NCBI GenBank assembly: GCA_964590495.1
Contig: CAZPWQ010000016.1
Span: 1-45,133 of the forward strand
Reading direction: 5' to 3'
DNA: 45,133 bases
DNA from: CAZPWQ01 sp964590495
GTDB lineage: Bacteria; Bacteroidota; Rhodothermia; Balneolales; Balneolaceae
Under the pieces are notes generated by a model that worked only from the letters and a program-made list of their open reading frames with translations, did no database searches and was not told the origin of the DNA. The position numbers were made by a program, and so were the translations under genes. Shown here piece by piece: positions 9,130 through 17,804 of the stretch. Within the stretch, counting starts at the first letter, position 1; each line of letters begins with the position of its first letter.

Positions 9130-9642
9130 ATGTCAAAACTTGAATTTAATATCGTTGAGATCCCGGAAGGCGAAAGCCACCGGGAACTGGAGTTAGGTGA
9201 GGATGAAATAGATTTATCACCGTATGAATTTCAAGGCGGTGAAATCCAGCTGAAGTTCTACCGGGCGCTGCAATTTATCCGGGTTAATTTTCATGTTGAA
9301 ACAGACGTTGAACTGGTTTGTGACCGTTCGCTTGAAGATTACACTCAGCCGATAGAAGCTGATTATGAAATTTTGTTTAAAGTGGACGTCCGGGAAGAAA
9401 AGGCCGATGAGAATGGGGCTGTAAAAAGCTTTAATTTTTCTTCCAATACATTAAGTATCGGGGATGAAGTTCGCGACACGTTGATGTTAAATATACCGAT
9501 GCAGAAATTGCATCCGAGGTTTCTTGACGAAGACGGCGTTCCGATGGATTTCGAAACCAAAAAATTTGGCAATGTGGAAAAGTCAGATGAACAAGACCAA
9601 ATAGATCCCCGATGGGAAGCATTAAAAAAACTAAAGGATTAA
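9130..9642 (+). CDS. DUF177 (YceD-like) protein
   Basis: Protein of 170 aa with the DUF177/YceD layout: an N-terminal beta-rich part, the strand VELVCDRSLEDY (equivalent to the conserved C-R-C/S-L segment), then an acidic region and the DPRWEALKKL tail. Homologues are found next to rpmF in many bacteria and a plant homologue is linked to 23S rRNA accumulation; a role around large-subunit rRNA or L32 is inferred from that. Here it precedes rpmF by 24 nt, as expected. Both start and length look normal. Confidence 0.88.
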   Translation: MSKLEFNIVEIPEGESHRELELGEDEIDLSPYEFQGGEIQLKFYRALQFIRVNFHVETDVELVCDRSLEDYTQPIEADYEILFKVDVREEKADENGAVKSFNFSSNTLSIGDEVRDTLMLNIPMQKLHPRFLDEDGVPMDFETKKFGNVEKSDEQDQIDPRWEALKKLKD

Positions 9643-9666
9643 CGGAAAATATTTCAGAAATAAACA

Positions 9667-9846
9667 ATGGCACATCCGAAACGAAGACATTCAAAATCGC
9701 GAAGAAATAAACGGCGTGCACACCATCGTGTAACAGAACCTACATTAGCCGAATGCCAGAATTGTGGTGCTTTGCATCGATACCATCATATCTGTAAAGA
9801 GTGTGGCTATTACAGGGGCCGACAGATTCTGGACGTCAGCAAATAA
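9667..9846 (+). CDS. rpmF: 50S ribosomal protein L32
   Basis: Ribosomal protein bL32 of 59 aa. It opens MAHPKRRHSKSRRNKRRAHH, the typical basic start. Two Cys pairs (CQNC near residues 30-33 and CKEC near 43-46) form a zinc ribbon, so this is the zinc-binding type rather than the Cys-free form. It lies between the DUF177 gene and plsX, the classic order linking ribosome and lipid synthesis. Confidence 0.97.
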   Translation: MAHPKRRHSKSRRNKRRAHHRVTEPTLAECQNCGALHRYHHICKECGYYRGRQILDVSK

Positions 9847-9868
9847 CCTTATTGTAAAACACTCTTCC

Positions 9869-10852
9869 ATGATTATTGCCGTTGATGCTGCAGGAGGTGA
9901 CCACTATCCGGAAAGTCCAGTTAAGGGAGCCGTTGATGCGATAAAGGAATTATCAAACCTTGATATTATACTGGTTGGACCTGAAAATATTGTTCAGACC
10001 GAACTGGATAAATACGAATACAATGCTGACAGGATAAGTATTTATAATGCCACTCAGGTTATTGAGATGGATGAATCACCGGCTCAGGCTGTGAAATCAA
10101 AGAATGATTCCTCGATAGTAAGTGGTATCGGGCTGCAAAAAAAGAATGAATGTCAGGCTTTTGTAAGTGCCGGCAATACGGGCGCCCTTTTAGCGGCGTC
10201 TAGTTTTTTATTGGGTAAGCTTCAGGGAGTGATCCGGCCGACTATTGCAGCTACCTATCCTACCTTAAAAGGCTTCCGATTGTTGATGGATGTGGGGGCG
10301 AACCTGGAAGTGCGGCCGGAAATGTACCTGCAGTTTGCTCAAATGGGGGAGATATACGTACGGGAAGTAATGGGTATACGTTCGCCCAAACTGGCCCTGT
10401 TGAATGTCGGGGAAGAGGAAGAAAAGGGAACTGATGAGCTTAAACAAGCTTATAAAGTTCTTACAGATTTATCCTCTTTTATTGGCAATGTAGAAGGACG
10501 GGATATTTTTACAGCCAGAGCCGATGTCTACATATGCAATGGTTTGGTTGGTAATTTGTTGCTTAAATTTGGAGAATCTATTCCCGATGCTATTCCAAAA
10601 TTTTTAAAATCGGGTATAGAAAAGCTTGAGCTAGACCAGGAGCAGGCTCAGCTGGTGGGAAAAGTTCTGAAAACGTCACTTTCCGCATTTAATCCTGATA
10701 ATGTAGGCGGAGTTCCCTTTCTTGGTGTTAATGGTGTCAGTATGGTAGGTCATGGCAGCAGTACGCCTCTGGCGATAAAGAATATGATATTGAACGCCGT
10801 TAAATGCGTGGAGCACAATATCAATGATAAAATTGTAGCATCTCTTAAATAA
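9869..10852 (+). CDS. plsX: Phosphate acyltransferase PlsX
   Basis: Soluble or peripheral enzyme (327 aa) that converts acyl-ACP to acyl-phosphate, the donor for PlsY in phospholipid synthesis. It begins MIIAVDAAGGDHYPESPVKG, the hallmark PlsX N-terminus, followed by SAGNTGALLAAS, DVGANLEVRPE and the NGLVGNLLLK region. The start at 9869 is chosen because the frame upstream of it lies within rpmF. The gene follows rpmF by 22 nt and precedes fabH by 9 nt. Confidence 0.96.
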   Translation: MIIAVDAAGGDHYPESPVKGAVDAIKELSNLDIILVGPENIVQTELDKYEYNADRISIYNATQVIEMDESPAQAVKSKNDSSIVSGIGLQKKNECQAFVSAGNTGALLAASSFLLGKLQGVIRPTIAATYPTLKGFRLLMDVGANLEVRPEMYLQFAQMGEIYVREVMGIRSPKLALLNVGEEEEKGTDELKQAYKVLTDLSSFIGNVEGRDIFTARADVYICNGLVGNLLLKFGESIPDAIPKFLKSGIEKLELDQEQAQLVGKVLKTSLSAFNPDNVGGVPFLGVNGVSMVGHGSSTPLAIKNMILNAVKCVEHNINDKIVASLK

Positions 10853-10861
10853 AATTTTTAC

Positions 10862-11857
10862 ATGGCGGAAATTAAACGAGCCTCGATAACAGCTGTAGGG
10901 CATTATTTACCGGAAAATCGTTTGACCAACGATGATTTGGAAGAAATGGTCGATACAAATGATGAATGGATTAGAACACGAACGGGTATTAAAGAGCGCC
11001 GTATACTTGAAGATCCGGATAAGGCTACGGCATTTATGGGATCCGAAGCAGCCAAAGAAGCCCTGGACCAAAGAGGTATTTCCGGGGAAGAAATAGATGT
11101 TATTATCGTTGCAACAGTAACACCCGATTATTTTTTTCCCGCTACAGCCTGTCTTATACAGGAGAAGATCGGAGCGACCAATGCCTACGGCTTTGATTTG
11201 TCTGCCGCATGCTGTGGATTTCTATTTGCTTTGAGTACAGGATCAAATATGATCGAGTCCGCCAGAGCTAAAAAAGTTCTTGTTATCGGTTCCGACAAAA
11301 TGAGTTCTATTGTCGACTACACCGACCGTACAACTTGTATACTTTTCGGAGATGGTGCCGGCGCTGTATTGCTTGAAGAATCAGAAGACGATAATGGTAT
11401 TATAGATTATATACAGCGGAGTGAGGGAGATACCGACTGTGCATTGTATCAGCCTGCAGGTGGCAGCCTGAATCCTGCAACCGAACAGACGGTTACAGAT
11501 CGACTTCACTATTTGAGGCAGGATGGAAGAGCCGTTTTTAAAAAAGCTACTGTCGGCATGGCCGATGTGTCTGCTGAAATAATGGCAAAGCACGATTTAA
11601 CTTCTGATGACATCAGCTGGCTGGTTCCCCACCAGGCAAATCTCAGAATTATAGATGCTACCGCCCGCCGGATGGGGCTGGACAGTAAAAAAGTGATGAT
11701 TAATATAGATAAATACGGCAATACGACGGCAGCTACCATACCACTCTGCTTGTACGATTGGAAAAGCAAGCTTAAACCGGGCGATAAAATGATACTTGCA
11801 GCCTTCGGGGGCGGTTATACCTGGGGCTCTATTTATCTAAAATGGGGGATGGAATAA
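10862..11857 (+). CDS. fabH: 3-oxoacyl-ACP synthase III
   Basis: Condensing enzyme (331 aa) that starts fatty acid synthesis by joining an acyl-CoA primer to malonyl-ACP. The Cys-His-Asn triad is visible: Cys about 117 in LSAACCGF, His about 257 in VPHQANLRI and Asn about 287 in KYGNTTAATIP. The second Cys beside the catalytic one is an unusual but tolerable neighbour. It overlaps fabD by one base (TAATG at 11855-11859), which implies translational coupling. Confidence 0.97.
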   Translation: MAEIKRASITAVGHYLPENRLTNDDLEEMVDTNDEWIRTRTGIKERRILEDPDKATAFMGSEAAKEALDQRGISGEEIDVIIVATVTPDYFFPATACLIQEKIGATNAYGFDLSAACCGFLFALSTGSNMIESARAKKVLVIGSDKMSSIVDYTDRTTCILFGDGAGAVLLEESEDDNGIIDYIQRSEGDTDCALYQPAGGSLNPATEQTVTDRLHYLRQDGRAVFKKATVGMADVSAEIMAKHDLTSDDISWLVPHQANLRIIDATARRMGLDSKKVMINIDKYGNTTAATIPLCLYDWKSKLKPGDKMILAAFGGGYTWGSIYLKWGME

Positions 11858-12744
11858 TGGCTACAGCTTACTTATTTCCCGGACAAGGCTCGCAGTTCGT
11901 CGGAATGGGGAAAGATCATTACCAATCTGAAAAGAAATTTGCACAGCTGACGGACCGGGCGAATAATATTTTAGATATCGATCTGAAACAGATCATGTTT
12001 GAGGGACCTGCAGAAAAACTTCAACAGACGGAATACACACAACCTGCCATATTTGTACATTCTGTGGCTTTATACGAAACCCTGGACGCTTCACCCGATA
12101 TGGTAGGCGGACACAGCCTCGGCGAATTTTCTGCACTTGTAGCATGTAAGGCTGTCGGTTTTGAAGATGCGCTGAAAATAGTACGCCGGCGTGGACAGCT
12201 TATGCAGAAAGCCGGAGAACAGAATCCCGGCACGATGGCGGCAATCATCGGAATGGATGACGCCGATGTTGAGGCTGTCTGTGCTGAGGCGGCCGGGCAA
12301 ACCCGAAAGGAAGTTGTTGCCGCAAACTATAATTGTCCGGGACAACTTGTAATCTCCGGAGCTATTGAAGCTGTGGAAAAAGCCGTTGAAATTGCAAAAG
12401 AACGGGGATGCCGTCTGGCGAAAGTTTTACCGGTAAGCGGCGCATTTCATTCTGCCTTGATGCAACCCGCCTATGACGGTTTGAAAGAAGCACTTGAGAA
12501 CCTGGATATAACACATCCTGTTTGTCCTGTTTACAGTAATTTTACGGCAGATCCTACAACAGATCCTGAGAAAATACGGGAGAATCTTCTCAACCAGCTG
12601 CTTAACCCGGTAAGATGGACACAGGCGTTACAGAACATGCATCAAAAAAGAGCAACTAAGTTTATCGAAGTGGGACCGGGGAAAGTCTTGCAGGGGCTGG
12701 TTAAGCGAACATTAAAAGATGTTGAAATAAACGGATATCAATAA
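11857..12744 (+). CDS. fabD: Malonyl-CoA:ACP transacylase
   Basis: Loads malonyl groups onto acyl carrier protein (295 aa). The N-terminus MATAYLFPGQGSQFVGMG is typical. The nucleophile elbow GHSLG is at about residues 85-89 with Ser about 87, and the catalytic His is in SGAFHSALMQPA. ATG 11857 is preferred over an in-frame ATG at 11842 inside fabH, since it directly gives the family N-terminus and a one-base stop/start overlap with fabH. Confidence 0.96.
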   Translation: MATAYLFPGQGSQFVGMGKDHYQSEKKFAQLTDRANNILDIDLKQIMFEGPAEKLQQTEYTQPAIFVHSVALYETLDASPDMVGGHSLGEFSALVACKAVGFEDALKIVRRRGQLMQKAGEQNPGTMAAIIGMDDADVEAVCAEAAGQTRKEVVAANYNCPGQLVISGAIEAVEKAVEIAKERGCRLAKVLPVSGAFHSALMQPAYDGLKEALENLDITHPVCPVYSNFTADPTTDPEKIRENLLNQLLNPVRWTQALQNMHQKRATKFIEVGPGKVLQGLVKRTLKDVEINGYQ

Positions 12745-12798
12745 TAGTACTGGATAGTAATTGTAAATTGTAATACCAATAATAATTGTAATATGTAA

Positions 12799-12818
12799 AG
12801 ACGCGATTAATCGCGTCT
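12799..12818. repeat. Perfect 20-bp palindrome between fabD and fabG
   Basis: AGACGCGATTAATCGCGTCT is an exact palindrome, followed after CCACC by a run of five T. It could work as a weak intrinsic terminator or attenuator within the fab run. Similar sequences occur as dispersed repeats in other bacteria, notably cyanobacteria (recollection, not checked). Confidence 0.6.
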
Positions 12819-12843
12819 CCACCTTTTTATGGTTAATATCAAA

Positions 12844-13587
12844 ATGACACTCAAAGACAAAACAGCACTTGTAACAGGGGGCAGCCGGGGCATAGGCAAA
12901 GCAATAGCTTTGGCATTGGCTGAAAATGGAGCCGATGTAGTAATAACCTATGCCCGTTCGGCAGACGCTGCAGACGAAGTTAAAGCTGAAATCGAAAGTC
13001 TCGGACGTAAAGCCAAAGCCCTCCAGGCCGATGCTGTTGACCAGGCAAAAGCCGAAGAAGTAATTTCAGGAATTGTTGAAGACTGGGGCAAGTTGGATAT
13101 CCTGGTAAATAATGCAGGTATTACCCGGGATAATCTTATCTTGCGGATGAGCGAAGAACAGTGGGATGAAGTAATTGACACCAACCTCAAAAGCATTTTT
13201 AATTATTCAAAGGCAGCTGCCAAGCCGATGATGAGAAACCGTGGTGGCTCTATTGTTAATATCAGCTCGGTTGTCGGAATCAGTGGCAATGCAGGTCAGA
13301 GCAACTATGCGGCATCCAAGGCAGGTATCATTGGATTTACAAAATCATATGCCAAAGAGTTGGCATCCCGAAACATCAGGGCAAATGTTGTAGCACCCGG
13401 ATATATTCAAACTGAAATGACCGGTGAACTGAACGAAAAGGTACTGGAATCTATTAGAAATGAAACACCAATGGGACGAGCCGGAGAAGTAGTGGAAGTT
13501 GCTAACGCAGTCTTATTTTTAGCTTCAGACCTAAGTTCGTACATTACCGGGGAAATAATTCGGGTGGATGGCGGCATGGCAATGTAA
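12844..13587 (+). CDS. fabG: 3-oxoacyl-ACP reductase
   Basis: NADPH-dependent short-chain dehydrogenase (247 aa) for the first reduction in fatty acid elongation. It carries the Rossmann motif TGGSRGIG near residues 9-16, the NNAG motif, the Ser in NISSVVG, and YAASK with catalytic Tyr and Lys; the C-terminus is ITGEIIRVDGGMAM. I prefer ATG 12844 (MTLKDKTALVTGG), which gives the usual length; an ATG at 12829 would add five residues. The gap of about 100 nt from fabD holds the palindrome, so partial transcriptional uncoupling is possible. Confidence 0.95.
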   Translation: MTLKDKTALVTGGSRGIGKAIALALAENGADVVITYARSADAADEVKAEIESLGRKAKALQADAVDQAKAEEVISGIVEDWGKLDILVNNAGITRDNLILRMSEEQWDEVIDTNLKSIFNYSKAAAKPMMRNRGGSIVNISSVVGISGNAGQSNYAASKAGIIGFTKSYAKELASRNIRANVVAPGYIQTEMTGELNEKVLESIRNETPMGRAGEVVEVANAVLFLASDLSSYITGEIIRVDGGMAM

Positions 13588-13873
13588 CGCGTAAATTCAA
13601 AGCATAAATGAACGAAAACTTGTCCGCCTGCCGGCGGATCCGAAACGGTTGCCGGTGTTCAAACCGTGCGCAAGTTTAGCTGCTCATTGGAAAGTCGAGT
13701 GAGTGACTAACAATAATCTCGATGTTTCGGATTTGTTACATTAGAATTTCGAATTTTATAAAGTGTATTTTTAAATTTATTAATTGTATTTTCTGCCCGT
13801 ATTATTCCTTCTTTTAGGAGTGGGGATAGGATACTCATTTTTGTAAACTTAAATTAAAGCTAAACCAGTTATT
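13588..13873. other. Intergenic spacer upstream of acpP
   Basis: No gene is seen in these 286 bases. They contain a perfect hairpin TCCGCC-TGCC-GGCGGA at 13623-13638 within a larger imperfect fold (AACTTG ... CAAGTT flanks), followed by an AT-rich stretch that probably holds the acpP promoter. No exact TAnnTTTG was found. Confidence 0.5.
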
Positions 13874-14113
13874 ATGTCACAAGACGTTGAATCAAAAGTA
13901 AAATCAATAATCGTTGACAAATTAGGCGTTGACGAATCAGAGGTTACCGCTGAGGCAAACTTTACCAATGATCTTGGTGCCGACTCTTTGGATACCGTAG
14001 AACTCATCATGGAATTCGAAAAAGAATTTGATATCAGCATACCTGATGAAGATGCGGAAAATATTGCTACAGTTGGTAATGCTGTTGAGTACCTTCAGGA
14101 CAAAGTATCGTAA
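13874..14113 (+). CDS. acpP: Acyl carrier protein
   Basis: Small acidic carrier (79 aa) that holds fatty acyl intermediates on a phosphopantetheine arm. The attachment Ser is about residue 38 in LGADSLDTVEL. The rest matches the four-helix ACP pattern ending in VGNAVEYLQDKV. It has its own leader region upstream and is followed by fabF after 32 nt. Confidence 0.98.
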   Translation: MSQDVESKVKSIIVDKLGVDESEVTAEANFTNDLGADSLDTVELIMEFEKEFDISIPDEDAENIATVGNAVEYLQDKVS

Positions 14114-14145
14114 TTAATTGAAATCTTCATACTCTACAAATAAGC

Positions 14146-15390
14146 ATGTCTGAACGCAGAGTAGTAGTTACCGGAATCGGTGCCCTTACCCCCGTGGGTA
14201 AGACGGCACCAGAATTCTGGAATGGATTGGTATCTGGTAAAAGTGGCGCAAAACCTATTACGCATTTTGATACCACCGACTTTCCCACAAAATTTGCAGC
14301 ACAGATTGAAGATTATGACGAACTCAACTACTTCGATCGCAAAGAGGCTCGTCGTCTGGATAAGGTCTGTCAGTATGCATTAATTTCGGCTGAGGAAGCG
14401 ATCGAAGATTCCGATGTTGATCTCGATGCCATCGACCGGAATCGTGTTGCCGTTATTGTCGGAACAGGTATAGGTGGGATGGTTACCTTTTACGAGCAAT
14501 CCATTTCATTTCATGAGCATGGACCACGGGGCGTTTCGCCCTTTTTTATTCCCATGCTTATTCCGGATATGCCGGCTGGGCAAATTTCCATAAAGTGGGG
14601 GTTTAAAGGGCCGAATTTTTGTGCTGTATCAGCATGTGCAACCGGGTCACATAATATCGGACTGGCGTATGATTCCATCCGCAGCGGACAATGTGACATG
14701 GCAGTATCGGGTGGATCTGAAGCGCCTGTATCAAAAATCGGTGTAGCCGGGTTTAATTCCATGAAGGCTATGTCTACCCGTAATGATGATCCGAAGACTG
14801 CATCCCGGCCTTTTGACAAGAACAGAGACGGGTTTGTACTGGGTGAAGGATCGGCCATACTGTTTCTGGAAGAGTATGAACACGCCAGGAAAAGAGATGC
14901 CAGGATTTATGGTGAGATCACAGGTTACGGATTCTCAGCCGATGCACATCATATAACAGCGCCCGACCCGAACGGTGAGGGTGTAATATTGGCGTTAAAC
15001 CGTGCTTTTGAATCTGCCGGCATCAAACCGGAAGATATCGATCATATTAACATGCATGGAACCTCCACGCCTCTCGGTGATATTGCAGAAACGAATTCCA
15101 TTAAAAAGGTTTTCGGAGACCATGCTTATGAGATCAGTCATAATTCAACAAAGTCGATGACAGGGCATACCCTCGGCGCAGCAGGAGCTGTTGAATCATT
15201 AGCTACATTGCTGGCAATTTATCACGGTATGATCCCGCCTACAATCAACTTTGAAACACCTGACCCCGAATGCGATCTTAATTATACTTTTAATGAGCCT
15301 GAAGTTCGAGATGTTCGATATGCATTGAACAATGCTTTTGGATTTGGCGGACATAATACTGCATTGGTCTTCAAAAAGTTCGAAGAATGA
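14146..15390 (+). CDS. fabF: 3-oxoacyl-ACP synthase II
   Basis: Elongating condensing enzyme (414 aa). The Cys-His-His triad is clear: Cys about 164 in VSACATGSHN, a His in NMHGTSTPLGD, and a His in KSMTGHTLGAAG. The N-terminus RRVVVTGIGALTPVG and the C-terminus FGFGGHNTALVF are standard. Together with acpP it forms the usual acpP-fabF-rnc order; rnc begins 3 nt after the stop. Confidence 0.97.
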   Translation: MSERRVVVTGIGALTPVGKTAPEFWNGLVSGKSGAKPITHFDTTDFPTKFAAQIEDYDELNYFDRKEARRLDKVCQYALISAEEAIEDSDVDLDAIDRNRVAVIVGTGIGGMVTFYEQSISFHEHGPRGVSPFFIPMLIPDMPAGQISIKWGFKGPNFCAVSACATGSHNIGLAYDSIRSGQCDMAVSGGSEAPVSKIGVAGFNSMKAMSTRNDDPKTASRPFDKNRDGFVLGEGSAILFLEEYEHARKRDARIYGEITGYGFSADAHHITAPDPNGEGVILALNRAFESAGIKPEDIDHINMHGTSTPLGDIAETNSIKKVFGDHAYEISHNSTKSMTGHTLGAAGAVESLATLLAIYHGMIPPTINFETPDPECDLNYTFNEPEVRDVRYALNNAFGFGGHNTALVFKKFEE

Positions 15391-15393
15391 TTA

Positions 15394-16146
15394 ATGCTTG
15401 ATAAACTCAGGTCATATTTTGAAGCGAAATCAGAAACCCCTCCCGAGCACAAAGAACGTATAAAAAAACTTGAAAGGATTATTGGTAGCCACATTGATAA
15501 TCCTTTGATTTTTATCAGGGCTCTTCGTCATCGTTCCACTCTTGTAGACGACAGCTATTCATCTACTGATTCCTATGAACGACTTGAATTTTTGGGAGAT
15601 GCTGTTCTCGATCTCATTGTTACAGAAATAATATTTGATAAATTTTCTGAAGAGAATGAAGGGTTTCTTACCAAACTGCGCGCCAAACTTGTAAATGGAG
15701 ATGCTCTGGCCCATTATGCGAGGGAACTTGAGCTGCATTCACTGCTTGTTCTCGGAGAGCGCGTCAGGGGACAGGGAATAGAACAATCGAAAAGTGTGTT
15801 GGCCGATATATTTGAAGCGTTGGTTGGGGCTCTGTACCTGGACCAGGGATATGAACAGGTTTCTGTTTTCGTTCAGCAGGTTATCGAACAGTATATAGAA
15901 TTTGATGAGATAATCGATACTCTGGACAACTATAAAAGTTTATTACTTGAGTTTGCCCAGGCTAATAAGATGGATATACCTGTCTATAATCTTGTTTCCG
16001 AGTCGGGACCCGGACATGATAAAACTTTTGTAGTACAGGTAGTGGTTGACAACCAACCAATGGCAGAAGGTTCGGGCAAGAGCAAAAAACAGGCCGAACA
16101 ACAGGCAGCACGCCGTGCTTTAAAAAAGCTCCGGTCGATGAGTTGA
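15394..16146 (+). CDS. rnc: Ribonuclease III
   Basis: Double-strand-specific endoribonuclease (250 aa) that processes rRNA precursors and structured mRNAs. The RNase III signature ERLEFLGDAVLDL lies at about residues 64-76, and the second acidic site is in DIFEALVGALYLDQG. The C-terminal dsRNA-binding domain runs from about residue 178 (NYKSLLLEFAQ) to GSGKSKKQAEQQAARRAL. An N-terminal extension of about 25 charged residues precedes the catalytic domain. It follows fabF by 3 nt. Confidence 0.97.
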   Translation: MLDKLRSYFEAKSETPPEHKERIKKLERIIGSHIDNPLIFIRALRHRSTLVDDSYSSTDSYERLEFLGDAVLDLIVTEIIFDKFSEENEGFLTKLRAKLVNGDALAHYARELELHSLLVLGERVRGQGIEQSKSVLADIFEALVGALYLDQGYEQVSVFVQQVIEQYIEFDEIIDTLDNYKSLLLEFAQANKMDIPVYNLVSESGPGHDKTFVVQVVVDNQPMAEGSGKSKKQAEQQAARRALKKLRSMS

Positions 16147-16335
16147 CCGCCGGTGATTGGATTCAGTCGCAAACCCTTTAAAATAACTTGAAAAATTCAG
16201 CTAGATATAACCGGCCTCACAGACATGGCGAAAGCGGGGCTTGACACTGGCTGATTTTTTCTGTCATCTCTGGTTTAGTTGCTTTATTTTCAGCCTGAAA
16301 TCAACTTAGAGTAACTATTAAAATTCATTTTAGTT

Positions 16336-17205
16336 ATGAAATATATCGGAGCACATGTCAGTGCAGCGGGCGGAGTAGAGAATGCGCCAGTACGGGCTGC
16401 TAAGATTGGCGCCAGAGCTTTTGCTCTTTTTACAAAAAATCAGCGCCGGTGGGAGGGTCCTCCGCTTAGCAAAGAAAATGTTGACAAATTTAAAAAGAAC
16501 TGCAGAGAACTTGGCTATTCAATGGACTACATAATGCCGCACGACAGTTATCTTATTAACCTTGGACATCCTGAAAAAGACGCCCTGGAAAAATCACGCG
16601 ATGCTTTTCTGGATGAAATGCAGCGTTGTGAACAACTCGGAATTAAACTGTTGAATTTTCACCCCGGCAGTCACCTGAATAAAATGGATGTAGAGGATTG
16701 CCTGCGTTTAAATGCAGAATCACTGAATTGGGTGCTGGATCAAACTCACGGTGTGACAGCAGTGATAGAAAATACGGCGGGACAGGGTACCAATACCGGA
16801 TATTCGTTTGAACATCTGGCAGCTATCATTGATGGTGTAGAGGATAAAAGCCGTGTAGGAGTTTGTATAGATACCTGTCATGCATATGCAGCCGGTTATG
16901 ATCTCTCAACCCCGGAGGGTTATGAAGCAATGTGTGATGAGTTTGAAGACACTGTTGGTTTTAACTTTCTGAAAGGCTTACATCTGAACGACTCCAAGAA
17001 AGAACTGGGAAGCCGGGTCGATCGGCATGATAACATCGGTGAGGGGGAGATTGGACTTGATGCATTTCATTATATCATGCAGGATGAACGTTTTGACGAT
17101 ATTCCCATGATTCTTGAAACGCCAAATACAGAACTGTGGCCTGAAGAAATTGACCTGTTATACGGCCTCAGTGTTGACAGCAGAAAGGTTGAAAGTTCAG
17201 CATAG
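16336..17205 (+). CDS. nfo: Endonuclease IV (AP endonuclease)
   Basis: Zinc-dependent apurinic/apyrimidinic endonuclease of base excision repair (289 aa). The N-terminus MKYIGAHVSAAGGVENAP and the segments MPHDSYLINL, NFHPGSH, IENTAGQG, VCIDTCHAYAAGYD, HLNDSKKELGSRVDRHDNIG and ILETPN are the complete set of family metal-ligand motifs. Length is normal. It is flanked by spacers and appears to be a single transcription unit; the 190-nt upstream gap separates it from rnc. Confidence 0.97.
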   Translation: MKYIGAHVSAAGGVENAPVRAAKIGARAFALFTKNQRRWEGPPLSKENVDKFKKNCRELGYSMDYIMPHDSYLINLGHPEKDALEKSRDAFLDEMQRCEQLGIKLLNFHPGSHLNKMDVEDCLRLNAESLNWVLDQTHGVTAVIENTAGQGTNTGYSFEHLAAIIDGVEDKSRVGVCIDTCHAYAAGYDLSTPEGYEAMCDEFEDTVGFNFLKGLHLNDSKKELGSRVDRHDNIGEGEIGLDAFHYIMQDERFDDIPMILETPNTELWPEEIDLLYGLSVDSRKVESSA

Positions 17206-17235
17206 AACAGTTAATAATACTCGTTTCGGCTGTTG

Positions 17236-17315
17236 CACAAAGATACACAAAGGAAACACAGAGTTACAGAAAGGTTTTCTCTGTGGCCCTTTGTGGTTCT
17301 CTGTGTAGCTTTGTG
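17236..17315. repeat. Inverted repeat built from CACAAAG/CTTTGTG units
   Basis: The left half (17236-17268) repeats CACAAAG, CACAAAG and CACAGAG; the right half (17277-17315) carries the complementary CTCTGTG, CTTTGTG, CTCTGTG and CTTTGTG units. Together they can form a long imperfect hairpin just after nfo. Such CACARAG elements are common intergenic repeats in several phyla (from memory). It may serve as the nfo terminator. Confidence 0.65.
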
Positions 17316-17349
17316 ACATAACACCGAAAGCACGATAACGCAGAAACCC

Positions 17350-17526
17350 CTATTCCTCTTCCTCGAAAAATTTCATTTCAAGGGCTTCAAGACGCCTCTC
17401 GATATTCAAAAGTTTATGCAGGATAAGCACATGTGTTTTACCGGCATCAATTCCTACAGGACTGTCCTTACTTTCTATTTGTTTCAGAATATCTTCGTAC
17501 TCTTTATCAGATATATTCAGATCCAT
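17350..17526 (-). CDS. Small conserved-looking protein of unknown function (58 aa)
   Basis: A 58-aa frame from ATG 17526 to TAG at 17350, starting MDLNISDKEYEDILKQ and ending in MKFFEEEE. It is charged, predicted to be largely helical (an amphipathic stretch at about residues 30-55) and has no Cys or membrane segment. The balanced composition and absence of repeat character suggest a real gene within an otherwise noncoding stretch. I do not recognise a family. It lies on the same strand as the SUI1-like gene, 280 nt downstream of it, separated by palindromic repeats. Confidence 0.55.
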   Translation of the reverse strand: MDLNISDKEYEDILKQIESKDSPVGIDAGKTHVLILHKLLNIERRLEALEMKFFEEEE

Positions 17527-17582
17527 GTTTATCGCCTATTTTTAAAATTACGTTTTCGTGGCAGTGCAGAGCACCGCTTTAC

Positions 17583-17795
17583 ACCAATTGCTACATACCA
17601 ATTGGTTAACGTACCGCAGCAGAGCCTGCTTATGCCGAAACATTTCTAACAGTATTATAAATTTTAACCTGGCTTCGTGCAGGCAGGCTACGGCACGAGA
17701 TGAAATTATGTTTTTCCAGCATCCCCTACTACGCCAAGGCTTCGTAGGGCAGGCAATATTTTACCCTCCGAAGCCTTGCGCGCAGGAGGGCCAGA
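17583..17795. repeat. Cluster of palindromic intergenic repeats
   Basis: Several hairpins are packed together: ACCAATTG/CAATTGGT (17583-17606), CCCTA ... TAGGG around CGCCAAGGCTTCG (17724-17749) and CCCTCC ... GGAGGG around GAAGCCTTGCGCGCA (17764-17790). The segment GTGCAGGCAGGC at 17678-17689 matches one arm of the palindrome at 18463-18506. No coding capacity is supported in 17527-17804. Confidence 0.6.
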
Positions 17796-17804
17796 ATCCA
17801 GAAC

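Noticed and set aside
9764..9868. N-terminal extension of PlsX
   Set aside because: It runs through rpmF in a different frame; MIIAVDAAGGD at 9869 is the standard PlsX start.
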